A stretch of DNA of 64,000 nt from Vibrio jasicida CAIM 1864 = LMG 25398 (GTDB lineage Bacteria; Pseudomonadota; Gammaproteobacteria; Enterobacterales; Vibrionaceae): contig NZ_BAOG01000003.1 of assembly GCF_000400365.1 (NCBI RefSeq), positions 248,001-312,000 of the forward strand, given 5' to 3'. The translations under genes were made by a program, and so were the position numbers. Positions 53,881 to 62,315 of the stretch are shown here, piece after piece (the first letter of the stretch is position 1; each line of letters starts with the position of its first letter). The notes below the pieces were generated by a model, which did not search any database, had not been told where the DNA came from, and worked only from the letters and a program-made list of their open reading frames with translations.

Positions 53881-55979
53881 TACAGCGCTCCTATTAACAC
53901 AATGGTGGTCGTGATTTGCAAAAGGTCACGTAAGCCAGCCCGTGCTTTCTCTGCAAAACTCTCATCTTTGTGTGGAATATAGATAGTGTCGCCCGCGCGA
54001 ATAACCGGAAGGTCATAAATGTTAGCGGTTTTACTAAACTCGGTTAGGTCGAATGTACGAGCTTGGCCTTGGCAACAAGACATGTTGACCACGCTAATTT
54101 TTTCTACGTAAGCGTTATCACTTGGTCCTCCGGCTTCTGCCAATAGGTCAAGGATTGTCATATTGTCATTAAATACGTAACGACCTGGGTCTCTCACTTC
54201 GCCCAACACTCGTACGGTCGATTCTTTTGAGCGGTCAAGCCAGTTCTTATTCTTCTCAGGGATGTAGATGGTGTCGCCCGGGCGAACATCCGGCAAGATG
54301 TTTTCATCACCGGTTTCAAAATACATCGATAGGTTTAATTTGCTGACTTTAGCGTAACCAAGACCACGGTGCGTTACTCGAATATTATGAATATCGGCAT
54401 CTTTCGTTGGGCCGTCAGCCGCAGAAAGAATGTCGAGAAAGTGCATCTCGTTGGTAAAACGGTAGCGGCCTGGAGAGTTGATTTGTCCAAAAACATAAAT
54501 AGACGCATCTGAACTTTGGCTAACCCATTGTGATTTGTTGTCTGTTGGATCATCTGGCAGGGCATGAATTCGAACCACGGTTCCTGCAGATACGCTCGGT
54601 AACTTAGAGGTTGGTGAACCTTGTAGGATGTACTTGTCCAAATCAAACTGAGTCATCTTACTGTTATTCGCCACTTCTATTTTGCTGGTGTCTGCGCGGC
54701 GAGTTGGGCCGCCAACATGGGCGAGTAGGTCAATCAAATCCATTTCATTGGACCATTCGATTCGACCTGGACGAACCACTTCCCCCATCACTGCGACAGC
54801 TCGGCTTGGTGCGACTTTCAACCATGATTTTTCATTCATATCGGTTTTCTCAGGTACGAAAATAGCGTCTCCTGAGGATATTGCAGGCGGTCTCGCAGAA
54901 GTGAGCCCCTCTGTGTGTGCCGTAAGGTCGAATTTGATCACTTGTCCGTTCGCTTTAATCACACGGATTTGGCGGGATTCAGCAAAACGAGTAGGGCCGC
55001 CAGCGTTGGCGAGAATGTCCATAAAGCTCGCGCCTTTTTTGCCTTCAAATGCTCCAGGGTTTGCGACTTCACCCATAACATAAACAACATTGGCACCCGC
55101 TTTTATCTCTTCCTCTTGTTTAGGCACAAAGATTGTTGCCCCTGGTAAGATGTCTGGTAGTAAGTTGGAATCACCTGAGTCTAGGTAGCGCTTTAGGTTA
55201 AAAATCACTGGTGTATTGTTGGTGATCACACGGATTTGTTCGACACTCGCGAAGCGCGTAACACCACCCGCTCGCATCACAACGTCGACGAGTGTTGTGT
55301 TTGGCTTGTATGTGAATGAGCCGGGTGCGTTCACCTCACCAAACACTTTGATAGCTTTCGTTTCATCTGCACTGTCGCCAGAGTTGGCCAGTTTAGCAGC
55401 GTCAAATTCTTGCTCTATGTTACCAACGAGAGGAGAGGCAGGGACGAAGAGAACATCCAGAGATTCAAGCGTCGGCAGTTGGGTGTCATCACCAGTATCA
55501 AGGAAGCGTTTGTAATCGAATTCGATGTTCTTGTTACCGCGCTTGACGATGATTTTATCCAACTGCGCACCAGCACGGAGTCCACCGGCTTCGTATAGGA
55601 ACATTTGAATGTTAGAGCCGGCTTGTAAAGTGTATTCTCCGGGTTTGACCACATAGCCTTGAACGGATATGAGTAGTTGCTGCTGCTTGATGAAAACGCG
55701 CGCGTTGTTCACGTCTCGATAAACGGATTTCAGGTTTTCGATAATCACATCTTGAAGTTGCTTTTCATTATATCCAGCTACAAATACAGGTCCGATTTCC
55801 GGTAGGCTGATGCGACCTCGTTTATCGACTTGGAAGCCTTTGTTTAGTGAGGCTTCTCCTGGAAGGTTGATTTGGACTAAATCACCGACTTTAACGACAT
55901 CGTCTTCCGCAGCCCAACTCGCATTTATGTTGACCATGCAAAGTAACAAAAGGGCGACAATCGATTTGAGGATGCTCAT
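53880..55979 (-). CDS. sypC: Polysaccharide export protein with six SLBB domains (SypC-like)
   Basis: A 699-residue periplasmic/outer-membrane protein. A signal peptide (IVALLLLCMVNINASWA) and an N-terminal Poly_export domain (VVKVGDLVQINLPGEASLNK, DKRGRISLPEIGPVFVAGY) precede six SLBB repeats. Each SLBB shows a GxVxxPGxY turn and an AGGxxR end (ISVQGYVVKPGEYTL, IKVFGEVNAPGSFTY, VYVMGEVANPGAF, VAVMGEVVRPGRI, IYVFGQINSPGRY, VRVLGEVRDPGRYVF). A short hydrophobic C-terminus (LLQITTTIVLIGAL) may insert in the membrane. Wza-type proteins usually carry two SLBBs, so this one is long and may form a taller periplasmic tube. There is no lipobox Cys. ATGA overlaps the sypB stop. Confidence 0.93.
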   Translation of the reverse strand: MSILKSIVALLLLCMVNINASWAAEDDVVKVGDLVQINLPGEASLNKGFQVDKRGRISLPEIGPVFVAGYNEKQLQDVIIENLKSVYRDVNNARVFIKQQQLLISVQGYVVKPGEYTLQAGSNIQMFLYEAGGLRAGAQLDKIIVKRGNKNIEFDYKRFLDTGDDTQLPTLESLDVLFVPASPLVGNIEQEFDAAKLANSGDSADETKAIKVFGEVNAPGSFTYKPNTTLVDVVMRAGGVTRFASVEQIRVITNNTPVIFNLKRYLDSGDSNLLPDILPGATIFVPKQEEEIKAGANVVYVMGEVANPGAFEGKKGASFMDILANAGGPTRFAESRQIRVIKANGQVIKFDLTAHTEGLTSARPPAISSGDAIFVPEKTDMNEKSWLKVAPSRAVAVMGEVVRPGRIEWSNEMDLIDLLAHVGGPTRRADTSKIEVANNSKMTQFDLDKYILQGSPTSKLPSVSAGTVVRIHALPDDPTDNKSQWVSQSSDASIYVFGQINSPGRYRFTNEMHFLDILSAADGPTKDADIHNIRVTHRGLGYAKVSKLNLSMYFETGDENILPDVRPGDTIYIPEKNKNWLDRSKESTVRVLGEVRDPGRYVFNDNMTILDLLAEAGGPSDNAYVEKISVVNMSCCQGQARTFDLTEFSKTANIYDLPVIRAGDTIYIPHKDESFAEKARAGLRDLLQITTTIVLIGAL

Positions 55980-56824
55980 AGCGTGTCTCCCATTTCTGTT
56001 GTGCTGTCAGAATTTGAGTTGAGTACTTCAATGCTTACTCGACGGTTGGTCAAGCGAACCGCTGGTGTTTGTCCTTCGTAGAGTGGGAGCTTTTCACCCA
56101 CGGATTTTGTTTGCACGCGGTCAGAGGTGATACCGAAGACATTGAGGTATCGTTTTACTTGTTCTGCACGTTCTTGTGCGAGCTTTTGGTTGTATTCCGG
56201 TTCGCCAGTAACGTCGGCATGACCGGTTACCACTAAGGAGAGAGAAGGGTGCTCTCGTAAAATGTAAGCCGCTTCCGCAAGGTGTCCCATGTACTTTGGA
56301 TTGATTTCGGCAGAATCGACGGCGAACTGATTATCGATATTGAGCAGGTCATAGACGTCAGCGACGATGTTCAAGTCGCTGCGCAGAGCTTCAATGTCTT
56401 GCGGCGGCGAGCATGTGGTTTGAGAGAGCACGTAATCAAGTTGTTGTTCTAGTTGGCTCAATCGACGACGCTGAATCACAATATCGTTTGCAGCATCAAG
56501 TAAAAGCCCGCCCTCGAGTTCTCTTGCGATTCGATTTTGCTTTTCTAATGCTTGCACTACGGCAGCAGGGAAACACCATCTTGCGCCTTCATCAATTAAG
56601 GCATCTAAATGAAGTTTTGTGAGTTGCCAATCGAAGCGAAGCCCATGCTCTGGGCCAAGAGGCTCATCAGGCATAACCGGTGAAAACTGATAATTCTCGA
56701 TAGAAATATCTCGGTAACTTTCCGCCATGCCGCCCTGACCATGATCGGGGTAGCTAAACGCTGAGCAACCAACAACGCCGACAACGAGACCGCTCATTAC
56801 ACTTTGTCGTATTAGATTCACCAT
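55976..56824 (-). CDS. sypB: OmpA-domain lipoprotein (SypB-like)
   Basis: A 282-residue lipoprotein (signal ending VVGVVGC, then SAF). A helical middle region (GGLLLDAANDIVIQRRRLSQ, LEQQLDYVLSQTTCSPPQ) precedes a C-terminal OmpA domain (VDSAEINPKYMGHLAEAAYI, LVVTGHADVTGEPEYNQKLA, SVGEKLPLYEGQTPAVRLTN, RRVSIEVL). It anchors to peptidoglycan and may position the export machinery. GGAGG lies 7 bp before the ATG. Confidence 0.9.
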   Translation of the reverse strand: MVNLIRQSVMSGLVVGVVGCSAFSYPDHGQGGMAESYRDISIENYQFSPVMPDEPLGPEHGLRFDWQLTKLHLDALIDEGARWCFPAAVVQALEKQNRIARELEGGLLLDAANDIVIQRRRLSQLEQQLDYVLSQTTCSPPQDIEALRSDLNIVADVYDLLNIDNQFAVDSAEINPKYMGHLAEAAYILREHPSLSLVVTGHADVTGEPEYNQKLAQERAEQVKRYLNVFGITSDRVQTKSVGEKLPLYEGQTPAVRLTNRRVSIEVLNSNSDSTTEMGDTL

Positions 56825-56850
56825 GCCAACCTCCGTATTAACCGGTGTTT

Positions 56851-57171
56851 TTAGTGGCCTTTTGAATTGACGGGAATCGCATGATTGATACGTAACAGGC
56901 TCATTATCTCTAACGGTTGTCCCGATACGTTTTCGATTATCATACTGCGTTCACGTTCAACTAGGCGCTTATATAAATAAACAATGGCACCAATCCCTGA
57001 GGAATCAAGAAATTGGACGTGTTTGAGGTTGATTTCGACTTCCTTGTGATCATCGCTGTGAATTACCTCATCAATATGATGCTGAGCTTGACGACAGCCT
57101 TTTGCGTCTAAATCACCAAAAAATTCGATGGTCAATGTGTTTTGGTCGGTTTCCAATTTTCGCAGTTCCAT
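56851..57171 (-). CDS. sypA: STAS-domain regulator (SypA-like)
   Basis: A 106-residue single STAS domain (anti-sigma-factor-antagonist fold). The motif LDSSGIGAIVYLYKRLV has S57-S58; in this family the Ser here is the regulatory phosphosite, and V. fischeri SypA is controlled by SypE at such a Ser. No sypE is present here. I chose ATG 57171 (GGAGA upstream) instead of a longer frame starting at 57240, because the sigma54 promoter lies inside that extension. It is the first gene of the sypABCD-HPt unit. Confidence 0.92.
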   Translation of the reverse strand: MELRKLETDQNTLTIEFFGDLDAKGCRQAQHHIDEVIHSDDHKEVEINLKHVQFLDSSGIGAIVYLYKRLVERERSMIIENVSGQPLEIMSLLRINHAIPVNSKGH

Positions 57172-57209
57172 AGTGCATTCTCCGTTAACAAACTGTCTGC
57201 TTGGTATAG

Positions 57210-57225
57210 AGCACGGAACATGCCA
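57210..57225 (-). promoter_or_regulatory. Sigma54 promoter for the sypA operon
   Basis: The minus strand reads TGGCATGTTCCGTGCT with correct GG/GC spacing, 39 bp before the sypA ATG. It fixes the sypA start at 57171. Confidence 0.87.
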
Positions 57226-57276
57226 AGAATAAAAGTTCATAAAAACATACAGTTACTTATGCAAGTTCTTGGTTTT

Positions 57277-57310
57277 TATATTGAGAATTAAGGCGATTTC
57301 ATTTTGAGAA
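57277..57310 (-). promoter_or_regulatory. Two tandem SypG-like elements before sypA
   Basis: On the minus strand, TTCTCAAAATG (57300-57310) matches the core fully and TTCTCAATATA (57277-57287) differs only in the final TG. The full match is 75 bp upstream of the promoter. The 23-bp offset places them on roughly the same face of the helix. Confidence 0.7.
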
Positions 57311-57487
57311 TCAAAAACGCATACAGGTCGAGGAATTTATAAATGCTATTTCGATCTGAACTTTATGTGCTTGTTTGCATTTGCTTGCTTATGAGTGTTG
57401 CTGTAGATCGTAGAATGCAAAATGTTGAGTAGGTGAATTGATCGACTTACGGTTCAATGGAGATGCTTTTTTGTACAAGGTCCCCGC

Positions 57488-58330
57488 ATGCCATTAAGAA
57501 TGACATTGATTGCCCTCGCTGTAATTGCTTCTGCTCAGCCACAAGCTGATCCTAATTTACTTCCACCTGTCTCTTTAGCTGAATCATACCAAGATGGTAT
57601 CGATGTCTCTCAGTATTGGTATAGCGAGAAACTGGATGGGATTCGAGCGTATTGGACCGGTCAACATCTCGTTACACGCAACGGCAACCGCATTTACGCG
57701 CCAGAGTGGTTTACCAAGGTATTGCCAGATTACCCTTTGGATGGCGAGTTATGGGCTGGTCGAGGAAATTTCCATCTTGTTCAACAAACAGTATTGGATA
57801 AAACGCCAGTAGAAGGCGCATGGCGACGAATCGATTTTATGGTTTTCGATATGCCGTATTCTGCGGGTGATTATCAAAAGCGCTACTACAACATTCAAGA
57901 TCTGGTGTTTACGATTGACGCCCCTCATATTAAATACGTTGAGCATCGTGCAATTCAAGATGAGAAACATTTGTTCACGCAATTGGACCGAATTTCGCAA
58001 TCTGACGGCGAAGGTGTGATGTTGCGAAAGGTATCAAGCCGATACCAAGCGGGTAGAGGTAGTGATTTACTCAAACTTAAGCGTTATGAAGATGCAGAGG
58101 CCTTAGTATTGGGCTACAAACCAGGAACTGGTCGTTTATTGGGTATGATGGGCGCCTTGTTGGTTAGGTTGGCAGACGGCACCGAGTTTTACATTGGTAG
58201 CGGCTTTACCGATGACGTTCGAAAAACTCCTCCTCGAATAGGATCTACCATTACGTTTCGCTACAACGGTTTTACCCATAATGGCAAACCAAGATTTGCC
58301 CGATTTTTAAGAGAACGGGCTTCACAATAA
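57488..58330 (+). CDS. Periplasmic ATP-dependent DNA ligase (LigE type)
   Basis: A 280-residue minimal ATP-dependent DNA ligase. An N-terminal leader (LIALAVIASAQPQA) suggests periplasmic export, typical of LigE of competent proteobacteria. The nucleotidyltransferase domain has motif I K48-L-D-G-I-R53, motif III-like DFMVFDMPYSAG, motif IV DGEGVMLR and motif V LLKLKRYED. A short OB domain follows (GALLVRLADGTEFYIGSGFT). It probably seals nicks in DNA entering during uptake. It is divergent from the syp locus. Confidence 0.92.
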   Translation: MPLRMTLIALAVIASAQPQADPNLLPPVSLAESYQDGIDVSQYWYSEKLDGIRAYWTGQHLVTRNGNRIYAPEWFTKVLPDYPLDGELWAGRGNFHLVQQTVLDKTPVEGAWRRIDFMVFDMPYSAGDYQKRYYNIQDLVFTIDAPHIKYVEHRAIQDEKHLFTQLDRISQSDGEGVMLRKVSSRYQAGRGSDLLKLKRYEDAEALVLGYKPGTGRLLGMMGALLVRLADGTEFYIGSGFTDDVRKTPPRIGSTITFRYNGFTHNGKPRFARFLRERASQ

Positions 58331-58360
58331 ATCTAAATAACGGCGTATAAACGGCTTGAG

Positions 58361-59392
58361 CTAACTATTTCCGATTTTCACACCACAACGTTTAAATAGA
58401 TTTTTCCAAAATTGCACATGTTTCATTGTTTCCTCACGAAACTGATCGTGTGCTTTTTCTATTCCATAGTTTGCACCATGAGCTTGCATTCTCTTTTCAA
58501 CAAGGGAAAGTCCCCCGTCGAGTTGCTGATAGGTACTGTCGACGTATGCCATGTAAGGTTGAACTTCTGCAACATAAATTGTTTGGAAGACGTTTCTCAA
58601 GTAACGAAATTGAGTGGTATCACGGTTGGCACCACAAATGATTTTGTCTTGGTTTGCTTCGAGCATGTGTGTGGTTTGTTCTAACCAATGAGTCGCATCG
58701 AGCAAAGTGTAATAGAGTCGACCAACGAGACGTGTTTTTTCGATCTCTTCTTGGTAGTTCACAATGGTCACATCGGGCAAGCGAGAAAGGGCACGATACG
58801 GTGTTTGGTACATTTCATCCAAAGCAAGGAAAGCATCTCGTACGTGTGCAACTTGGTCTTTGCTTTCCAACGGTAACCATTCAGATCCTGTTAGCTGTTT
58901 GCGCATGGCATCGCTAGTCAGCAACATATTGTCGAGATGCACTGTTAGATGGTGCCACTTCTGGTCGTACAAACCGTTCAGCTTTGTATTTTCTTCATCA
59001 CTCAATGGGTAATCACTCATGCAGCCATTCAGTGTTCTCAGCAGGTTGGTTTGATAATCAAAGTCGTAAAAGGCGTCTTGAACTTTACCCAGTTGAGAGT
59101 TTTTTTCTGCTAGTAAGTTAAACAAACCACATTGACGCAGTTGGTAGCTTTCGAGTAAGCCAAGTGATAGACGAGGGAGCTCTTGAAACAGTTCTCTTTT
59201 ATCAGGAATAGTGACAGCGGGAGAGGCTTCTAACTCCGACTCCGACGTATCTAACACGTTGGCTAGGCGTTGATTGTATTTTTCGAATACCGCTTTCTCT
59301 GGGTTAAACCAGTCGTTGCACCCACTGAGTAAGGTTGTCGGTAGTACAAGCGCCGCAGCAACAAGGGAGCTTCTTACAAGGGAACTTCTCAC
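58361..59392 (-). CDS. DUF3080-family lipoprotein
   Basis: A 343-residue predicted lipoprotein (LVLPTTLLSGC, then NDW). The rest is helical, with LLESYQLRQCGLFNLLAEKN, SQLGKVQDAFYDFDYQTNLL and THMLEANQDKIICGANRDTT, the pattern of DUF3080 proteins. No biochemical role is known. The duplicated N-terminal MRSSLVRSSLV may hide an alternative start at the internal Val/Leu codons. Confidence 0.85.
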   Translation of the reverse strand: MRSSLVRSSLVAAALVLPTTLLSGCNDWFNPEKAVFEKYNQRLANVLDTSESELEASPAVTIPDKRELFQELPRLSLGLLESYQLRQCGLFNLLAEKNSQLGKVQDAFYDFDYQTNLLRTLNGCMSDYPLSDEENTKLNGLYDQKWHHLTVHLDNMLLTSDAMRKQLTGSEWLPLESKDQVAHVRDAFLALDEMYQTPYRALSRLPDVTIVNYQEEIEKTRLVGRLYYTLLDATHWLEQTTHMLEANQDKIICGANRDTTQFRYLRNVFQTIYVAEVQPYMAYVDSTYQQLDGGLSLVEKRMQAHGANYGIEKAHDQFREETMKHVQFWKNLFKRCGVKIGNS

Positions 59393-59451
59393 AGCATTTC
59401 CTTTTTAATCACTTAGATAAGTATACCGCTTAACGAATATGAGAGATCAAA

Positions 59452-59473
59452 AAAGCCAGCGAGTGCTGGCTTT
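59452..59473. terminator. Terminator downstream of norM
   Basis: AAAGCCAGC (59452-59460) pairs with GCTGGCTTT (59465-59473). On the minus strand it ends in TTTTTT, suiting norM. Confidence 0.88.
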
Positions 59474-59498
59474 AAAATTTGGCGGGTTGAAGTTCGAG

Positions 59499-60869
59499 TT
59501 ATTGTTGAGAGAAATTCAACTGAACTTCCGGCTCTTGATGGTGCATCCAACGCAAACGAATACCCAATAGGAAAGCCGCTGAAGATAGGCCTATGATGAA
59601 GCCCAACCAAAAGCCTTGTGCGCCCATAGGTTCAACAATCCAATCTGTGCGGCCAAGAATGTAACCAATTGGAAGTCCCAATAACCAGTACGCAACAAAG
59701 GTACGGTTGAAGATTGCACGCATGTCTTTATAGCCACGTAGTGCACCAGCAGCGATAACTTGAACCGCATCAGTGCATTGGTAGATTGCAGCAAACAGCA
59801 ATAGCACCATTGCTAGTTCGATAACTTCTGGGTTATTCGTGTAAAGCAAAGCGATTTGCTCACGGAACAGAACCGTAAGAATCGCGGTCATCATTGCTAA
59901 CGCTAAACCGACCATGACGCCAACACGAGAAGCGACGCGTGCGCCATCGACGTTTTCTTCCCCAAGACGGTGACCAACACGAATACTGACTGCGGCACCC
60001 ACACTCATTGGCAGCATAAACACCAATGAAGAGAAGTTAATGGCGACTTGGTGCGCGGCAACAATGATTGAACCTAATGGAGAGACCAAAAGCGCGACCA
60101 CTGCAAACAATGTCACTTCAAAGAACAATGCAGCGGCAACAGGGAAGCCGAGCTTAAACAGACGAATCTGAGCTTTCAGCTGTGGTTTATGAAATTCGCC
60201 AAACAGATTAATGCTTTTTAGACGAGCAGACGTAGTCACATAAAGGAAAAGCAGCCCAAACATCACCCAATAAACGATGGCGGTTGCGACGCCACAACCA
60301 ACACCACCAAGGGCTGGCATACCAAACTTACCGTAAACGAAAATCCAGTTTAATGGGATGTTCAACATTAGGCCGATGAAACCAATCACCATGGCGGGCT
60401 TGGTTAGCGACATGCCATCAGTAAAGCTGCGTAACGTTTGGAACAATAAGAAAGCGGGTACCGCAAAAATAACCGCGTGGATGTAACCAACGGTTTTCTC
60501 TGTCATCGCTGCTTCTACATTCATCAATCCAAGTATGAACTTAGTTTGGAACAAAACGCCGATAATAGGGATGCTGATCAACAATGCCAAAACGATGCCT
60601 TGTTGGATCTCAAAAGGAATTTTTACTCGACGGCCAGAACCATTTAATTGAGCGACAACAGGTACAAGGGCCATCAATAAGCCAACGCCAAATAAAATTG
60701 ACGGTAACCAAATACTTGCTGCAACAGATACCGCAGCCATGTCAGTAGCACTGACGCCACCAGCCATGACGGTATCGACAAACCCCATCCCGGTTTGTGC
60801 GACAGAAGCGATCAACACAGGGGTCGCCAGTTTAATAAGACTCGATGCTTCTTCTTTATAGCGATGCAC
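59499..60869 (-). CDS. norM: MATE-family Na+-coupled multidrug efflux protein NorM
   Basis: A 456-residue, twelve-helix MATE transporter. The N-terminus MHRYKEEASSLIKLATPVLI, then ASVAQTGMGFVDTVMAGGVS, and the internal GFIGLMLNIPLNWIFVYGKF match Vibrio NorM as I recall it. Length is identical to V. parahaemolyticus NorM, although several positions differ from the sequence I remember. It exports cationic drugs such as norfloxacin and ethidium using the sodium gradient. It is divergent from riboflavin synthase, a common arrangement in Vibrio. Confidence 0.96.
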   Translation of the reverse strand: MHRYKEEASSLIKLATPVLIASVAQTGMGFVDTVMAGGVSATDMAAVSVAASIWLPSILFGVGLLMALVPVVAQLNGSGRRVKIPFEIQQGIVLALLISIPIIGVLFQTKFILGLMNVEAAMTEKTVGYIHAVIFAVPAFLLFQTLRSFTDGMSLTKPAMVIGFIGLMLNIPLNWIFVYGKFGMPALGGVGCGVATAIVYWVMFGLLFLYVTTSARLKSINLFGEFHKPQLKAQIRLFKLGFPVAAALFFEVTLFAVVALLVSPLGSIIVAAHQVAINFSSLVFMLPMSVGAAVSIRVGHRLGEENVDGARVASRVGVMVGLALAMMTAILTVLFREQIALLYTNNPEVIELAMVLLLFAAIYQCTDAVQVIAAGALRGYKDMRAIFNRTFVAYWLLGLPIGYILGRTDWIVEPMGAQGFWLGFIIGLSSAAFLLGIRLRWMHHQEPEVQLNFSQQ

Positions 60870-61150
60870 GAAATACTCCAGAGCGGAACAATAAGTTGAA
60901 AATGAAATAAGTTGAAAAGATAGGGAGTACTCGAGGACAAAAGATGTGATGAACTGATCTGATGGTTGATTTTAGTCACTATAAGGTGAAAAAATGCCTC
61001 GGAGGAACTCCGCGCAGATGATAAACAATTGTATGCCCAGATGCCATACCCACAAGATAGGGATTTTTGGTTAATTGATAGACAATGGTAAAAACAGCTT
61101 GCGAATGTTCGTTCTGGCTATCAGTCGCTTCTAACAAATAGGTAAAGAGA

Positions 61151-61762
61151 ATGTTTACAGGAATAGTTCAGGGTACGGCTAAAGTCGTTCAAATCGAAAA
61201 AAAAGAGCGCTTTCAAACTCACGTTATCGAACTTGGAGGCTCGTTAAGCGAAGGGCTAGAGATTGGAGCCTCGGTCGCACACAATGGTTGTTGTTTAACC
61301 GTCACCAAAATTGAAGGAACGCACATTAGTTTCGATCTAATGCAAGCGACCTTAGCTCTTACAAACCTAGGTGAATTGATAGAAGGCGACAGCGTAAATA
61401 TTGAGCGAGCAGCCAAATTTGGTGATGAGATTGGTGGTCACAGTATGTCGGGGCACATCAGTTTAATGGGCGAAATTGTTGATGTGATTGATACGCCAAA
61501 TAACCGCACCATTTGGTTTACACTGCCGCAAGAATCTATGAAATATGTACTGGCTAAAGGGTACATCGGTTTGGACGGTTGCTCACTGACCATCGGCGAA
61601 GTCGAAGAGAATCGATTCTCGGTGCATTTGATTCCAGAAACCCTGCAAAGAACCTTGTTTGGTGCGCGCCAGGTTGGAGAGAAAATAAACATTGAATTTG
61701 ACCCGCAAACTCAAGCCATCGTCGATACGGTTGAACGTGTATTAGCAGCAAAGCAGTTGTAA
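61151..61762 (+). CDS. ribE: Riboflavin synthase, alpha subunit type
   Basis: A 203-residue protein with two lumazine-binding repeats: [20 protein letters not shown] through [20 protein letters not shown], and [20 protein letters not shown] through [20 protein letters not shown]. Both repeats keep the CxLT signature. It catalyses dismutation of two 6,7-dimethyl-8-ribityllumazine to riboflavin. Slightly shorter than the usual 210-220 residues. No FMN riboswitch is visible upstream. Confidence 0.94.
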   Translation: MFTGIVQGTAKVVQIEKKERFQTHVIELGGSLSEGLEIGASVAHNGCCLTVTKIEGTHISFDLMQATLALTNLGELIEGDSVNIERAAKFGDEIGGHSMSGHISLMGEIVDVIDTPNNRTIWFTLPQESMKYVLAKGYIGLDGCSLTIGEVEENRFSVHLIPETLQRTLFGARQVGEKINIEFDPQTQAIVDTVERVLAAKQL

Positions 61763-61788
61763 GGCGTTTACTTATGACCGGAAACAAG

Positions 61789-61812
61789 AAAGGAGCTTAA
61801 CCGCTCCTTTTT
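61789..61812 (+). terminator. Rho-independent terminator of ribE
   Basis: AAAGGAGC (61789-61796) pairs with GCTCCTTT (61803-61810), followed by TTATATTTTG. Confidence 0.88.
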
Positions 61813-61869
61813 ATATTTTGTGTCGATGTTTACTTCATGTAGATGATTACTCGGGGGGATTAAAGCTCT

Positions 61870-62064
61870 CTATTCGTAGTTATCGTCAATGAACAGTTCT
61901 ACCTTTTCGTGCATCTCATCCACTTTCATGTTGAGGTGGATGGCGTGGCAGCACGCAGGGCAGTCGTCATAAAACTCTTGGTTACCATTACTTGCATCTA
62001 AAGTGATACCGATAGAGTGCCCACAGTGAGGGCATTTAACATGTCTTTCAGTGTAATTTTGCAT
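61870..62064 (-). CDS. CPXCG-motif zinc-ribbon-like small protein
   Basis: A 64-residue cytoplasmic protein with two Cys pairs (CPHCGH and CPACCH) separated by an acidic loop (DASNGNQEFYDD), ending with an acidic tail. This matches the CPXCG cysteine-rich family common in gammaproteobacteria. It likely binds zinc; the role is unknown. Confidence 0.87.
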   Translation of the reverse strand: MQNYTERHVKCPHCGHSIGITLDASNGNQEFYDDCPACCHAIHLNMKVDEMHEKVELFIDDNYE

Positions 62065-62315
62065 ACAAAAACTCCTAGTATTGCAGGGCTTTTAATACTT
62101 TGGTGTCTCGAAAATTCAGCCCTTGAACACTCGTCTTCTCTCTGGTGCAGAGATTCAAATTAAGTCGAGTTACTTTGAATATTAGGTGTTGTTGTTGCTA
62201 ATTGAGTCGAAATAAGTACAAAAGTTGACCCCAAACTCATGATTGAGCTTGGGGTCTTAAACTAGGGTGATATGCGTCGAATTTTTACATTCGGCAATGA
62301 TCTTTCCCTTCCAGA

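Noticed and set aside
60870..61150. Possible FMN riboswitch upstream of riboflavin synthase
   Set aside because: The conserved RFN blocks are absent; only a small CGGAG/CTCCG hairpin is present.
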